In this document: piece by piece, positions 12,092 to 23,013 of the stretch | How positions within the stretch are numbered: position 1 is the stretch's first letter | Layout: each line of letters starts with the position of its first letter | Assembly: GCA_905221605.1 (NCBI GenBank) | Contig: CAJNDS010002532.1 | Span: forward strand, 74,501 to 138,500 | Length of the DNA: 64,000 nucleotides | From: Symbiodinium natans | Taxonomy: Eukaryota; Sar; Dinophyceae; Suessiales; Symbiodiniaceae | Reading direction: 5' to 3' | Made by a program: the position numbers and the translations under genes | The notes under the pieces: generated by a model | The model's database searches: none | Told to the model about the DNA's origin: nothing | The model's input: the letters and a program-made list of their open reading frames with translations, nothing else

Positions 12092-15000
12092 TTGGTGTGT
12101 TGCAACCTAGTCTACAGCTGCGACCTCCATGCATCTCAGGTTCGGTCACATCTCACGAATGTCCAAGACCTAGGAGTTGCGCTCAGTCGGGGAAAATATT
12201 CGAAAGTCCAGAACCAGGATGTGGCCCTCATGACGGAGTCAGTGCAAATGCCTGTGTTCACAGAACTTGCGGCATTGCGTCGCAAGGACGGAGCAACACT
12301 GGCAGCGACTTTGCACCAGTCCTGCGCAACAATCATTGACCTGCTTTTGGCAGGTTTTCAGGCCAGCGGGTGCAAGCTCCGCGTTATCATCATGGTCACT
12401 GGAGACACTATCGGTACAAACGAAAATGCCAGCAAGCGATTGTGGGAGGCAATGCAGAAATACAAGCCAAACTCTGTGCATGTGTCGCTGGTTTCTGCAA
12501 AGTGCGCGAGTCACGTCTCCAACTTGGCGGTGCAAGCTGCAATTTGTGGTTCCAGTCGAAAGGAGAAGCGGCTGGAAAGCGAAATTTGCGCGAACTGCAG
12601 CCGGTTTTACAAACACATGGCTCGTGACTATGTGGAGGAGTGGGGCTACAACTTGCAGGCCTACTTGCTCCAGCACGCAAACGAAATGTTCCACGCAGAG
12701 TCTGCAGATCGCATGAGCCTTGCTTCAAGAGTGTCCGTAGTGAGGACGGCGGATCTAATTTTGGGTCTCTCAAACCTAAGAGGGAGATGTCCTTCACTGG
12801 TTCTTTATTCTAGTCTGAAGCCAGGATTGCACTTCAGCGACTATATGGCGACGCAGTGTTGCCTCCAGCTCTGTTGGACCTGTACAGTGCGGGGCACCTC
12901 GCTGGGCCACAGCTGGAAGAATTCTGTAAGAAGGCACTGGCGACATTGTACAGGTGCATCCTTCAAGTGGAAGAACACCCGGTGCAAACAAGATTCTTTC
13001 TCTTTGGCCCCTGCGTTTGGGGACTTCTGCGCATGCAGCTCATCGGACTGCCAACAACAGTGTTCTCCACGCTGACCATCGTCCCTCAGCTGCAAAGCCA
13101 GCGCCGCCTGCGAGCATTTTCGACATGGTACAACAAAGCTGAGAGCGCTGCGCATCTGCGGACGGCAGCTCTATGCTTGAGGTTGACCATGCACTCCACG
13201 AGCATAACAGCGAAGGAGCGCAAGGCAGGGGAGGAGCCGCTGCTAAAGCAACTTTCCAATTCTTACGTCCAGCAGCAAACATCTCAGGAACTTGTAGCCA
13301 CTTTCAGAGACTTGGGCTTGGATCCAGCGCTGCCTCTGATAGACACCATTCGAGGACTGCTGACCACGGAAGCCACCATCATCATCCGGTTTGAGGAATT
13401 CAAGCGCTTTCCGTATAGCATCTGGCGGTTGAGTCGGAGGTTTCAGGGTCAGAAGCGAAAACTCCTAGAATAGCCCGAGAAACCCCTGAGCACTGGATCC
13501 CCTGTCCCGGCACAACCCAGATGCATACGCTGCGTTTGCCCGCAGTTTCCTGGAGCTTAGCGCGTCAGAGCTGGATGTTGGCTTTGCGTGGCCCTTGCAG
13601 AGGGATGCTTTGCGACGAGCGTCTGCAGTGGAGGCCCTCGAATTTTTACTCTCTCAGGATGTCCAGCAGCAGGTTGACGGAGTTGTGGCGCATCTCGCCT
13701 GCACGTCCCTCTCAGTAGAGCGAAGTCACCAGCTGGTCAAGAAAGCGGAGGCCAGGAAGGTACTCAGTCTGGCAAGTGCTTCGCGCAACTGCGTCATCCA
13801 GGCATACAGACGGCAGAGGGGTGCAACGTTGAACCAGCGGATTCGGGACGTGGCGAAGTACCAGAAACTGAGATTCATGAACAGCCGGGCTTTGGCTGTC
13901 CAAAAACACCCAGACATGTTTGCGCGTGGACGAGGCCGCCTGTGGTGGGAAGCAGACATCTCAAAGGCGCGCCAACAGGAGCGCATGTCATGTAGACTCA
14001 ATGTAGACTCTGACGTTGGAGAGAATGCACCCCCCTGCCCCACAGCCCATGAAGATATCAGCCTGGAGCCCCCCAAGTGGAAACTGTCAGGATATTGTGC
14101 ACGAAGGCAACGAAGCCGAGCTGAAGCGGTACATGGATGAAAGCCGGGAGCAACTCCAGGCCGAAGCCAAAGAAATTCGCCAGCAGGCTGCGCAAGCTCT
14201 TCAAACCTCTGCGACGATGGCCATTCCCGTCACGAACAGGCAGTGGCTTGATTGGATGGCAGAGAACGACGATGAATTCCAAGCATGCTTGCGGTCAGCT
14301 TCGCAATCACGCCGTGCTCTCAACGCGCGCAAGGAGGCGCGGCCTGAGGATTTCCCTGCAGCAGACAGGATCTACCCGGCAGCTCCCACTTGTCGCCTGG
14401 TCTGGGCTGCTCCTTTGTTGCGCAGCGACCCTGGTTTTTTCTGTGTTCAGTTTGGAGACTCCTTCCTGGATAAGCTTGTGGTGTACGCCTGCAGTTTGAA
14501 GCGGCAGGTCTGGGCCTTCAGCCTTGCAGAGGTTGAAGGAGAGGGGCGCACTTACTCCTTCGACACTGGCACGCTGCTCTGCCAGAGTCTGAAACCCTTA
14601 GAAATCCTGCTCAGCGACTTCGGATTGGAGGCAAGTACCCTGGCAGTCAAATTGTACAAGCTGGACATGTGCAAGGCGAGAGTGGCCTCTGGCGCCGTCA
14701 AGCTCGTGGTGCAGGGGGCCACCCCTCTAGAGACAGCGTCGCCGTCGGTGCCTGATCTGGACTCCGACTCAGATGCCGGGCTGTCAGAGCCGTCGTCGTC
14801 AGACTGCGAGTCGGTGTTGTCAGACATCGAATCTGCTGCTGCAGCTTCGATGAACTTGTGTGTTTACTTTTGTGTTTTTCTTGCGGTCCCACCTGTCCCT
14901 CCCCTCCGCTGGTTCATATATCCCCAAGAATCCACAAGGACAGTGCGGCGGGAGATGAGCTTGTGGATGACGGGCCCGAGGCAGAGTCCAAAACCCTGGA

Positions 15001-15379
15001 AGAGAGAACGGAACGGGGCAGTCTGGTCGTGAACTACAACAACTACTTCACATTGTCCCAATATCCGAATGTGGGGATTCGGATGCGGCTGCTACCTCGC
15101 TGGTTGCCCGTCCTCGGTTCACACGAGCAATCGAAGCATTATCAGGTGAGTGAGTTTGGGCAAGAAGACGTCTGCTATCTTGTGTGCCGTGCATGGATGC
15201 TTGGCCGGATGAAGAACCATTTGCAGGTCTCCTCGCGCAAGAAGTGGTTTGACAGGGAGCTGCGAAAACTACAATGCGACATTGCCAAGCGCGCAGTGTC
15301 TTCTGGAGGAACAGGGGTCCCCAAAGCGGACGAGGCCATCAGAAATCACTTGTCGGAGGCGCTGCAGCTCCCGCCCTGA
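12092..15379 (+). pseudogene. Decayed hAT-transposase-like gene in several frames
   Basis: Coding-looking sequence runs almost without a break but changes frame: 12,092-about 12,760, 12,856-13,473, 13,595-about 14,000, 14,016-about 14,850 and about 14,900-15,379. Two segments recall hAT transposases. The first (12,390-12,550) has a D...N pattern followed by a CASHVSNLAVQAA stretch, like the hAT 'C..H.lnL' signature after the second catalytic aspartate. The second (13,700-13,780) has SLSVERSHQLVKK, like the C-terminal dimerisation signature. The fourth piece ends in an acidic Ser/Asp-rich segment around 14,750-14,830. The frame changes could be introns or indels; no clean GT-AG pairs stand out. 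I am moderately sure it is coding-derived and less sure of the hAT assignment. Confidence 0.4.
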
Positions 15380-15394
15380 AAAGTGCAGCGGTTG

Positions 15395-15535
15395 CAACTA
15401 TTCAGCACTATGTAGCACTATTTTGCACTATTCAGCACTATTTAGCACTATTTCGCACTATTTAGCACTATTTCAGCACTATTGAGCACTGTTTTGCACT
15501 ATTGAGCGTTTTTGAGCATTATTGAGCATCTTTGA
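15395..15535 (+). repeat. Minisatellite of ~11-bp TAGCACTATTT units
   Basis: About a dozen imperfect copies of an 11-bp unit (GCACTATTTAG) follow directly after the stop of the preceding gene piece and degrade to the right. A related short stretch occurs near 20,228-20,250. Confidence 0.85.
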
Positions 15536-15648
15536 GCCGTGCCACGCCTAGGGAGGGCTTTTCAAAATACATTCTCGCACGCTTGTCTCGTGGGAGCACT
15601 GTCGTGGATGCTCGCCCGCCCTGATATGCGTCTTGATGTGAAAGCGGA

Positions 15649-15966
15649 GTGCCAGCCCAAGCGCCACAAGTCCTGTCTCGACTGCGTGTTCGCATGGTGT
15701 CTGCAGCGGAGGTTGCGGAGCAAGTGGCGAAAGCAGAGCCGAGTCAGAATGAAAGAGATCAAGCAATGCGTATGCTTCACCGTTGGTCAGAGACAGACGC
15801 AAGCATCAAAGCAGACGACGAGACAGTGAAACTATACGTCGTGCTGCGCCATGCCCATCCAGGTGGCAGGGTTACAGCCAAGATGCTGAAGGGTTTCTGC
15901 GCAAAGACGGTATCTTCTGGGGCACACATTCGGCACATGGTTTCTAGGCGTCCGCCTTTGTATTAG
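15649..15966 (+). pseudogene. Unrecognised 105-residue ORF
   Basis: The frame is open for 105 codons with a charged helical centre (AEVAEQVAKAEPSQNERD) and a basic C-terminal end. No family is recognised. It ends at a telomere-type relict (15,965-15,990). Same strand and base use as the decayed pieces around it; probably another fragment of the same repeat-gene cluster. Confidence 0.3.
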
Positions 15967-16091
15967 GGTTGAGGGTGTAGGGTTTAGAGTTTCGGGTCCA
16001 CGATGTTGGGAAACCTCGCCGCGCCTAATAGTTCCTTGACCCCAAAATCCGTAAAGCCAAAATCCAAAGCTCTCTGAGTAAGGTTTGGGTC

Positions 16092-17125
16092 GTGCCAAAA
16101 CGCCCAGGCATGGAATTGGAGAAGTTGCCTTCGACCCGCAATGCTTTGATAGACCCGAACAGTCTTCCAGACTTGCCTCAGCAGTACAAAGACGGTAACT
16201 TCTACGTGGTGGACCAGGTGGTCAGCCGCTCGGAGCTTGGCGTGGGCGTTTTGCAGTTCGAAGTTTCCGCAGGCTACATGCGAAGTGTGGCCCTGGACGG
16301 GGTGGAGAGCGGTCCAGATGCCCAGGAGAATCTTCCGCAACTCCAGACAACAACTGCAGACTCGCTTGCGACCCCGGCCAAGGACCGGGCAAGAGCTGTC
16401 ACCTTCTGTTGCCCCGATAGCCACAGACGTGAGTTGACAGGAGACCAAGACCCCGGAGATCCATGAGGCGGCTGAAAGCCAGCAGCGTGTGCTGACCAAA
16501 CAGGACAGCGATGCCAATGAGGCAGACACGGCAGAACTCATCGCCAAGAATGCTAGCGCAGCCTTTGCGCAGGGCCGGCTGTACAGCAGTGACGTCAATG
16601 ACCCGGGAACGGCCGAATTCTGGCTTCGGGCGCAGCTGGGCTGAGTTCATGATGTTTAGCGTAGTTTTTTCAAGCATGGCGTTGTCCATTCATGCGCATG
16701 CCAGGTATGTGCGATACCTCCAAGACCAGAAGAGTGAGAACGGCGACCTTGCGCATCTGCCAGAGCACATGTCCAAATTCCTACGCTTCGTGGTCAAAAG
16801 CCTGCTAGAGCACGAGACGTTTGACGCCTTGAAGCACTTTGCTCCTCACTTGGCCACGGTGCAGGCGATGAGCTCCCAGCTTTTGCCTCCTCTCGGAGAA
16901 GTGCTCGTGAACATTGCCAAGTACGACTTGCTGTCCAAGCAGGAAGTGGATGTCAAGTCCTTAAACTTGGCTCAGAGGCAAAAGTTGTTCACCAGCCAGT
17001 TCTATGCTTCATTTCAGCGGGCGCGGGTGGAAGCAGACTTTGCCCATGTCAAGCAGAGCCATGAGCTTTCCAATGCGGACAGGGGGCTTGTTGAAACTGC
17101 TGTGTTCCCGATGTTTGGGGGTTAG
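16092..17125 (+). pseudogene. Unrecognised gene in three frames
   Basis: Three overlapping open stretches read as one protein if frames are changed. 16,092-16,466 contains DLPQQYKDGNFYVVDQVVSR. About 16,440-16,642 is an open frame without its own Met, rich in Ala/Glu/Asp. 16,690-17,125 contains a helical segment (LAHLPEHMSKFLRFVVKS) and ends at a stop in a telomere-type relict. No known domain is visible. The gene is either intron-split or decayed. The product looks soluble, with no signal peptide or membrane segment. Confidence 0.4.
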
Positions 17126-17548
17126 GGTTTAGGGTCTAGGGGTTGGGGGTTTAGGGTTTCGGGTTTAGGGTTAAGCCGCTTTCTGTCGCGGTATCTGCGT
17201 AGCCGAGCATTCCTGTTGGCCGTAAAGATAAACAATGCCGACAGGACAGATTAGGTATGCTTGCGAAAATACAAGAGCAACGGAGCTCACAGCTTCCAGC
17301 CGACCTCGTCGACCAGATAGCCTTCGGACAAACGATGCTGGGACCAACTGCTGACAGGGACAGCTGGGCAAAGTAAACAATTCTTTTGTGAGATTGAAGT
17401 GTAAGTGGCTTTCAGGGCTTCTCAAAGGGCGGGGAAGACAGCTCGCATGAAGGGGTGGGGGAAGTTGTGGAATCTTGGGAAGAGGGTTTGGGAACTCATA
17501 AGCAACCTATTTTTCCTAAATTTGTAGAGTGCCCCCCCCCCTCCCGAG

Positions 17549-17605
17549 CCCCAGGTCGCACGGCCAGCACGAACCGTTGGACCGCAAGGGGCAGGGAGGG
17601 GGGAA
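17549..17605 (+). repeat. Direct repeat flanking a 2.6-kb interval, left copy
   Basis: The segment CCCCAGGTCGCACGG...GAACCGTTGGACCG...AAGGGGCAGG recurs at 20,103-20,152 in the same orientation with a few changes. The two copies enclose two minisatellites and the ORF pair at 18,946-19,850. Confidence 0.6.
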
Positions 17606-17679
17606 CCCGCAGTATAACCTACTCATGGGTTTGTAGAGTGGGTCCCTGACGTGTATTGAGTTTATGTGTATTGGCTCCC

Positions 17680-18435
17680 CGAAGCACAAGGGATTAGAGG
17701 CCCTTCACTCCCATCCTGGCACCCCCCGCCCGAAGCATGAGGGATTAGAGGCCCTTCACTGCCTCTTCAGGCCTTCCCACCCCCAAAGCACGAGGGATTA
17801 GAGGCCCCTCACTCCCATCCTGGGACGCCCCCAAGCATGAGGGATTAGAGGCCCTTCACTGCCCCTTCAGGCCCTCCCAACCCCGAAGCACAAGGGATTA
17901 GAGGCCCGTCACTCCCATCCTGGGCCCCGAAGCATGAGGGATTAGAGGCCCTTCACTGCCCCTTCAGGCCCTCCCAACCCCGAAGCACAAGGGATTAGAG
18001 GCCCGTCACTCCCATCCTGGGCCCCGAAGCATGAGGGATTAGAGGCCCTTCACTGCCCCTTCAGGCCCTCCCAACCCCGAAGCACAAGGGATTAGAGGCC
18101 CGTCACTCCCATCCTGGGCCCCCAAGCATGAGGGATTAGAGGCCCTTCACTGCCCCCAACCCCGAAGCACAAGGGATTAGAGGCCCGTCACTCCCATCCT
18201 GGGCCCCGAAGCATGAGGGATTAGAGGCCCTTCACTGCCCCTTCAGGCCCTCCCACCCCCGAAGCACAAGGGATTAGAGGCCCTTCACTCCCATCCTGGG
18301 ACCCCACCCCCGAAGCATGAGGGATTAGAGGCCCTTCACTGCCGCTTCAGGCCCTCCGTAAAATTAGAGGCCCTTCACTGCCCCCTCACACCCTTGCTGG
18401 GACCCCCAAACACGAGGGATTGGAGGCCCTCCACT
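17680..18435 (+). repeat. Minisatellite with 97-bp higher-order unit
   Basis: Each unit has two related halves of 44 and 53 bp, both starting GAAGCA and sharing GGGATTAGAGGCCC. Unit starts at 17,885, 17,982 and 18,079 are exactly 97 bp apart, and these central units are almost identical, while the flanking units are shorter and diverged. This is the pattern expected when unequal exchange homogenises the middle of an array. Confidence 0.9.
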
Positions 18436-18536
18436 CATGTCGAGGCTGGCGCGAGGCCCCGCCGCCTCCTAAAGCGTGGTTGTGTGCATTTCTGATGTAA
18501 GACTCTTATGTCGGGGACGCCGTTGCGTTCCCCTGA

Positions 18537-18910
18537 GCCCCAAAATCCATAAACTCAGTACATGTCAGGGTACCCTATACCCAAAAACCCATAAACTCAG
18601 CATAAACTCAACACATGTCAGGGTATCCTAAACCCCCCAAAATCCGTAAACTCAGTACATGTCAAAACCCCAAAATCCATAACCTCAATACATGTCAGGG
18701 TGTCCTAGACCCCCAAAATCCATGAACTCACTACATGTCAGGGTACCCGAAACCCAAAAACCCATAAACTCAGTACATGTCAGGGTACCCTAAACCCCCA
18801 AATCCATAAACTCAATACATGTCAGGGTATCTCAAACCCCAAAATCCATAGACTCCGTACATGTCAGGGAGCCCTAAACCCCCAAATCCCTCAACTCAAT
18901 AGATGTCAGA
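18537..18910 (+). repeat. Minisatellite of ~42-bp units
   Basis: About nine imperfect copies of a unit containing CCATAAACTC, AGTACATGTCAGGGTA and CCCTAAACC. Each unit ends in a telomere-like CCCTAAACCC, so the unit may have arisen from a telomere-type repeat plus adjacent sequence. The array stops about 30 bp before the ATG at 18,946. Confidence 0.85.
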
Positions 18911-18945
18911 AAAATTGGTATCCTAGGGGGGGCTGCTTTCAAGCC

Positions 18946-19850
18946 ATGGAGGACAAGCTGAAATTCTTGTTCGAGAACCCAAAGCGTTTTGACTGGTGCC
19001 GTGAATGGTTCGACCTGAGCCAGGGTCAGGATCATCCCATCATTGGATGCTTGCAAGATCTACACAAGTTTGCTGTAGGCAGCGCTCAGCATTACAAGAG
19101 CATGCAGCCCGAGTCGTATTGGGCTGTGTGCAACACACTCGTGACCCTTGAGTGTGCCGAACTTGTCAGTCACCCACTGCACAAGTCCTTGTTGCGTGAC
19201 CTCGCGAAGATGTACAGCTTGCCAGGGGGCAAACCCGATTTGACAAAATCTTTGTTTCTAGAGGTTAGCAATGAGAAGCTAGGCACTGCGCTGCCAACCG
19301 ATCCTGACAACCATTTCGATGAGGGCATGGATGCCGCGTTGCTCAAGCAGTATGCGCGCATTGTTGCTTCACACGTGAAAAAAAGCAATTTGCCACATGT
19401 GTCTGCACTTCTCCGGCATGTGAAAAGCATGCTTGAGACCGAGTCGCCGCTCAAGGGCAAGGGTGATTCAGGAACTCAAGAGCCAGGGCCAGAGCTGGCC
19501 CAAAAAGAAGGCCCAACAGCAGAAGGATCACTCGAGTACAAAATCGGAGACTTTGTGAAAACACAGAGTCGGACACACACAAGCCCAAGTATGACGGTTG
19601 CAAAGCTGAGGTAGTGAAAATCCTGAAAAACACAATCCGTGTCAAAATGCTCTCGGGAGACGCCAAGGGTGAGTGCAAAGACTTTCCTATGGAGAGAGTG
19701 GCCAAATGGGAGAATCCAGCACCAGCTGGCGTGAAACGCTCAGCCGAGGATGCTAAGCTTGGAGAGGGGGCCTCTGATGCGTCAGACGGCCAGCAAAACA
19801 AATCAGCCCTTGCGCAGAGCTTGTTCGGTGATCTGACAGATCTCTGAAGA
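18946..19850 (+). pseudogene. Unrecognised ~300-residue protein with one frameshift
   Basis: The first frame (18,946-19,614, 222 codons) starts MEDKLKFLFENPKRFDW and reads as a soluble, mostly helical protein. Near 19,565-19,575 the frame changes by one base, and coding sense continues to a stop at 19,845-19,847 through YDGCKAEVVKILKN and a Lys/Glu-rich tail. The SH3/Tudor-like wording IGDFV...VVKIL...IRVKML around the shift suggests a small beta-barrel, but this is only an impression. Because the peptide sense is good on both sides, the shift is probably a recent indel or a sequencing error. It lies between the two ~50-bp direct repeats (17,549 and 20,103). Confidence 0.5.
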
Positions 19851-20430
19851 CCCGACGACGTCATGATGGGTGCAGCTTGCAAAAACGCGTTCGCATGGCC
19901 GTGTCCGTCAGATGAGAGAGCGACCGTTCCGAATGGATTGGAGAGATGTCCCATACAGTGCCAAGGCCTTGCATACCCCATGAAAGCCAGAAATCGCTAG
20001 CATCTCATGTTGATGGTTTGAAACCCATACTTTCAGCTAACATCTTCATCCCTGCCACAGCCCCAGTACCACGGTTCATAAGACCCTTGTCCCATCCTCC
20101 GGGCCCCAGGTCGCACGGCCCAGCATGAACCGTTGGACCGAAAGGGGCAGGAGGATTATAGGTAAACCTCATCACCAAAGAACCCAACACTAGCTACATT
20201 GGCACTGGTTACCAGTTCACCTTACTTAGCCTTATTCAACACTATTAAGCACTAATCTAGGACCAAAAGGCTTCCATGATATCTTTCATAAGGTAAAGAT
20301 GGTCCCAGGTAGTTTCCCTAAACCCGAAACCCTAAACCCCAAACCAGTTTGGGGTACTAGGCTTTGTGGTTCGCCTGAGGCATGAACGTGCTCGATGCCG
20401 GAGCCTCCCCGATGTCTGCTGCGTGCTCAA
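19851..20430. other. No gene seen; holds right copy of the flanking direct repeat
   Basis: Contains the 20,103-20,152 copy of the direct repeat seen at 17,549-17,605 and a short CACTATT-type relict (20,228-20,250). No open frame with coding character. Confidence 0.5.
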
Positions 20431-22985
20431 GGGCTCGGGGTTTAGGGTTTAGGGTTTAGGGCTTAGGGCTTAGGGCTTAGGGTTTAGGGTTTAGGGTTTA
20501 ATTAGGGTTTGGGTTTAGGGCGGGTTTTTTCTGCTTCGGCGTTCGGATTGTTTGGGGTTCGCATTTCCAGGGTACGTACCCAATGGTGCCCATCTTGCCT
20601 GTTTAAAATCCCTTGCCCTCAAACCCTGAACCCTAAATTCGGGGGCCCTTAAACCAAAGAAGAAAGTCTGCGGCACCCTATTGCCGTTCGCAGGTTACTG
20701 GTCTAATGGTAGTTACCTGGTCCCTGAATGTGGCCCCTTCCCTTCTTTCAAGGGTTCTGAGCTATGGGCCCTTGGGTTTTAATTATAGGGTATATAAGGG
20801 GCATAGAAGGGTTCCCAAATTACCCCAAAAGCTGGGGAATCAACGTTTAGGAGTTTCGAGTTCAATTCTTAGGATTTAGGGCTTTCGGGCCTTCGGGGTT
20901 TAGTGGTTTAGGGGTTGGGTTTAGGGTTTAGTGTTTAGGGTTTTAGAGTTTACGGTTTAGGGTTAGGATCTAGGGGTATATGTGAGTGCCTCAATTGGTC
21001 AGGCTGGGATGTGAACTTATGGCCTAGCACGCAAGGCAGCAGAAGAAGAGGTGGAAGGAGTGTTTGCTGCAGATGCCCTACTTCTAAGTATGCATGGGAC
21101 TTCAGGCATCCCGTAAGCGCTAGACCCCAGACCTTAAACACCAAAGCCTGAAGCAAGCTGTAAACCCAAACAGAATCTCAGCCCACGTGGACCTAAACCT
21201 TAAAACCCTAAACCCTAGAGACCCCGAACCTCTCGAATGCCGATCTCAGGATATGTTGAAAGGTTTTGGGTTGAAGAGGATCATATTCAGGAATTGTTTT
21301 CAAGGACTTTAGAATTTAGGGTTTGGGCTCCCGGGTTTAGGGTTTAGGGTTTAGGGTTTAGGGTTTAGGGTTTAGAGTTTAGAGAGTTTAGAGTTTAGAG
21401 AGTTTAGAGTTTAGAGAGTTTAGAGTTTAGGGTTTAAGGTTTAGGGTTTAGGGTTTAGGGTTTAGGGTAACTCTACAACCCAAGGCCTCGGAGCGCGAGA
21501 GTGCACGGAACGTGCCGGCGAAGCCGCGAGGTCGGGGATGGTCTCTAAGATTCCCAGAAGGAGCTTCTTCTTGTAGTCCCTACAAGCCCTAAACCCGAAA
21601 CCCTAAACCCTAAACCCTAAGCCCTAAGCCCTAAACCCTAAACCCTGAACCCTAAACCCTAAACCCCAAACCCTAAACCCTAAACCCTAAACCCTAAACC
21701 CATCCTTTTCTTTTCTTGGTGAACTTGGAATCCAACACGTCGTTCCAGTTTCGAGGTCGTCTGCCGGGCTTTCATCCCAGGGTAGGCCCTTGTGATGTTT
21801 CAAAATCGGTTTAGGGTTTTCGGGTTTAGGGTTTAGGGTTTCCCTTGTGGGGTTCAAGAGGATCGTACTTCGGAATAATTTCCCTTCCCGGTTGGGTTTA
21901 AGAGGGTTCTTATTTAGAAATATGCTCCCTCCTGGGGTTCAAGAGGATCTTTAGGAATGTTTTTCCCTAAGCCCTAAACCCTAAACCCTAGAGGAATCAT
22001 GTTTTGGAGCATTTTTCCGGGGGGGGGGGGGGGGGGGGGGGTGGGGGATTTCTATTTTTTGGAACATACTCCCATCTTCCCTTCTAGGGTTCTAAGAGGA
22101 TCATCTGTACCAAACCCCTGGGAGGATCCAAAAAATGGAGCCCCCAAACTGTACCCTAGACGACTATGGGGTCATTTTTAGGAACCTTTAAGGGGATCCA
22201 TTTTTTGGATCCGCCCAGGGGACCCTAAACCCTAAACCCTAAACCCTAAACCCTAAACCCTAAACCCTAAACCCTAAACCCTAACCCCAAACCCAAAACC
22301 CTAAGCCCTCCACCGGCAGGGGCCTGCATAGGGTGCAGGAAGCTTGCCTAGCTTCCTCCCCCCCACTGGGTTTAGGGTTTAGGGTTTAGCTTTTAGGGTT
22401 TTAGGGTTGTAGGGTTTTGGGGTTTTGGGGTTTTTAGGGTTTTTAGGGTTTTAGGGTTTTAGGGTTTTAAGGTTTTAGGGTTTTAGGGTTTTAGGGTTTT
22501 AGGGTTTCAGGGTTTAGGGTTTAGGGAAAAGCAACAAGTTTCTCTACTTTCAAGAACCAGCAAAAGCATCCTAAACCCTCAACCCTAAACCCTGAACTCC
22601 AAGCTCCTCCGAAACCCTCAAAGACCCTAAGCCGCAAGCCCTAAACCCTGAAGGGTTTAGAGTTTAGGGTTTAGGGTTTAGGGTTTAACTCTAAACCCAA
22701 AACCCCAAGAGGCAGCCGGAGCCGTCGGGGCAGCAGCGCGGGGAGCGCTGCTTCAGGAAGCGCCTCAGTGCAGGAGGCTCTTGGGCTTAAGGGCACTTTG
22801 GGGGTTGGGGTTTAGGGTTGAGGGTTTAGGGTTTAGGGTTCAGGGTTCAGGGTTCAGGGTTTAGGGTTTAGGGTTTCGGGGCCCAAAGGGCCCCAATGAC
22901 GTAGCGGGCTTCACGCACATGCGGCCACTGACGTCCATCTCGATCCACCTTGCAGATTCCTCCTGACTCAAAACAAGCCTCGACC
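20430..22985. repeat. Telomere-type repeat field with dispersed AAGAGGATC repeats
   Basis: TTTAGGG/CCCTAAA arrays lie at about 20,437-20,500, 21,330-21,470 (with a TTTAGAG variant), 21,590-21,700, 22,220-22,290, 22,370-22,530 (TTTTAGGG variant) and 22,820-22,875. Several short dispersed copies of a GGGTTCAAGAGGATC motif occur at 21,268, 21,850, 21,893, 21,936 and 22,086. A poly-G tract is at 22,019-22,040. No gene seen. Confidence 0.85.
22114..22221. mobile_element. MITE family copy 1 (CCCCTGGGAGGATCC ends)
   Basis: A ~110-bp element with terminal inverted repeats CCCCTGGGAGGATCC and its complement (one mismatch on the right, GGATCCGCCCAGGGG). Interior text AGCCCCC, GTACCCTA and GGAACC is shared with the other copies. 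No coding capacity. Confidence 0.75.
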
Positions 22986-23013
22986 TGGTAGAGACAAACT
23001 TTTGACCGCCGCC

